The notes under the pieces are model-generated. The model made no database searches. It had not been told where the DNA came from and worked only from the letters and a program-made list of their open reading frames with translations. Shown here in pieces: positions 29,406 through 30,055 of a DNA stretch of 30,055 nucleotides. The translations under genes and the position numbers were made by a program. Source of the stretch: an uncultured Clostridia bacterium. GTDB lineage: Bacteria; Bacillota; Clostridia; Christensenellales; CAG-917. The first letter of the stretch is position 1. Each line of letters opens with the position of its first letter. The stretch spans positions 1-30,055 of the forward strand of contig CAKQMI010000023.1 in NCBI GenBank assembly GCA_934254835.1, given 5' to 3'.

Positions 29406-30055
29406 TTATGCCTTCTTTTGGTCGTCCAAATACGTTCCTTGTGCGTAGTAGGCAACCGTGAAGAGTTGTGCCGACAGTTCGTTGCCGAACTCGGGCGCGC
29501 CCTCGACGGTAAGGAAGCCTTGTTGCATATAAGGAATCATTTCTGCCTTGCTCATAAGAACTTCAAGCGCGTGTTTGGGAGAGTCGAAGCGCATGCATAC
29601 GAAAGGTTTGCAACGCTTGCATTCGCCACGTCCCGAAACGGTTTGACCGTCTTTGACACGGAGCCAGCCTTGGAGTTTGTCATAACCGGTGACCGCAAAA
29701 GCGTACACACGGTCGGGACTTCCGTTGGTGAAGTGCTTGACGTCGGGGTGTTCAACCCTGTTAAGTTGGCTGACACCGACGGTAAGAAGGTTGATGTACA
29801 GCAAAACGAGAAGTTCTTGATCCTCGGGTTTTGCGGGTACGTCGGTGGCTTGCAAAAGCCCCGCCATACGGAGAAGCGTCATAAGAATGTTCACGAAAGT
29901 GGGAAGGTGTGCAAGCGCGCCCTTGATTTTGGGAAGCGGCATTCCTTTGCCTGTGAAGAACAGTATGAACTTCTCGGGAGTTGAAAATTCCAGTTCGATA
30001 TCAGGATGGGGGTGGGTTTCACCGGTGTGAGTTTCCCACTTGCCGTCCTTGACAA
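29406..30055 (-). CDS. SCP2-like protein (5' end outside the window)
   Basis: The frame is open from the right edge to the stop at 29406, so about 216 C-terminal residues are visible. The visible start region contains THPHPDIELEFSTPEKF followed by FFTGKGMPLPKIKG, a pattern that resembles SCP2 sterol-carrier-type lipid-binding domains. After it come a helical part (about residues 45-90), a CKRCKPFVCM cysteine cluster (three Cys) and a helical C-terminus. An internal ATG at 29942 could be mistaken for the start, but the family-like sequence upstream shows it is not. The lipid- or acyl-binding role is inferred from weak similarity. Confidence 0.6.
   Translation of the reverse strand, partial: VKDGKWETHTGETHPHPDIELEFSTPEKFILFFTGKGMPLPKIKGALAHLPTFVNILMTLLRMAGLLQATDVPAKPEDQELLVLLYINLLTVGVSQLNRVEHPDVKHFTNGSPDRVYAFAVTGYDKLQGWLRVKDGQTVSGRGECKRCKPFVCMRFDSPKHALEVLMSKAEMIPYMQQGFLTVEGAPEFGNELSAQLFTVAYYAQGTYLDDQKKA

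Noticed and set aside
29406..29942. Complete 178-residue gene starting at the internal ATG
   Set aside because: The same frame continues to the window edge with coherent, family-like sequence, so the true start lies outside.

Overview
The window looks like a chromosomal segment of a strictly anaerobic, low-to-mid GC, Gram-positive-type bacterium of the class Clostridia (Bacillota). The reasons are: a class III (oxygen-sensitive) ribonucleotide reductase with its radical-SAM activase, a 2[4Fe-4S] clostridial-type ferredoxin, a decarboxylase-tmk-holB-ricT gene order like the yaaO-tmk-holB-yaaT region of Bacillus subtilis, greA-lysS, several lipoproteins with clear lipoboxes, strong AGGAGG ribosome binding sites, and TTGACA-17-TATAAT promoters. 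Genus cannot be read from the sequence. No prophage, transposase or CRISPR array was seen.

Layout. 1-533: the 3' end of an unknown gene, a bidirectional terminator, tRNA-Arg(CCT), and 220 bp away a 3'-truncated copy of that tRNA. 534-5346 (minus strand): nrdG, nrdD and a thioredoxin-reductase-like gene, i.e. anaerobic dNTP synthesis. NrdD carries a fused C-terminal redoxin domain, and the adjacent reductase lacks the usual NADPH-binding signature. The 808-bp gap between nrdG and nrdD holds a 282-bp inverted-repeat element, paired NrdR boxes, a consensus promoter and a 130-bp palindrome inside the nrdD leader. 5530-7673: a small lipoprotein, a 51-residue conserved-looking small protein, a GtrA-family membrane protein and a PIG-L-family deacetylase (likely cell-surface glycan work). 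7674-8352: gene-free and packed with repeats (a mini-hairpin array, a REP-like unit, a palindromic element). 8353-14345: a 1111-residue lipoprotein, a PHP-family histidinol-phosphatase-like enzyme, a 76-residue orphan protein and a beta-strand-rich lipoprotein. 14642-16179: an ECF sigma factor with a downstream single-pass membrane protein that is probably its anti-sigma factor. 16406-16573: ferredoxin. 16707-20479: PLP amino-acid decarboxylase, tmk, holB, ricT. 20586-21545: YitT-family membrane protein. 21817-23799 (minus): greA-lysS. 24114-27591: a TetR-regulated cluster of a class III aminotransferase and two tandem class II aldolase-fold proteins, the first of which has lost its metal-binding histidines. 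27651-30055: a secreted protein, a polytopic membrane protein and a partial SCP2-like gene.

How the genes work together. nrdG/nrdD/trxB-like form one functional module: activase, radical enzyme with built-in dithiol domain, and a flavoprotein to recharge it. tmk, holB and ricT are the conserved DNA-replication/RNA-processing housekeeping block. The tetR-aminotransferase-aldolase genes look like one inducible catabolic unit with an unknown substrate.

The most unusual content is non-coding. A dispersed palindromic repeat family occurs at 4086-4215, 8057-8282 and 21703-21829, with half copies at 3982 and 14393; one copy supplies the last codons of lysS. A second hairpin family keeps an identical loop while its stem covaries (8191-8219 and 14446-14474). 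A 282-bp element is predicted to fold as a three-way junction. Three genes appear to be transcribed without a leader.
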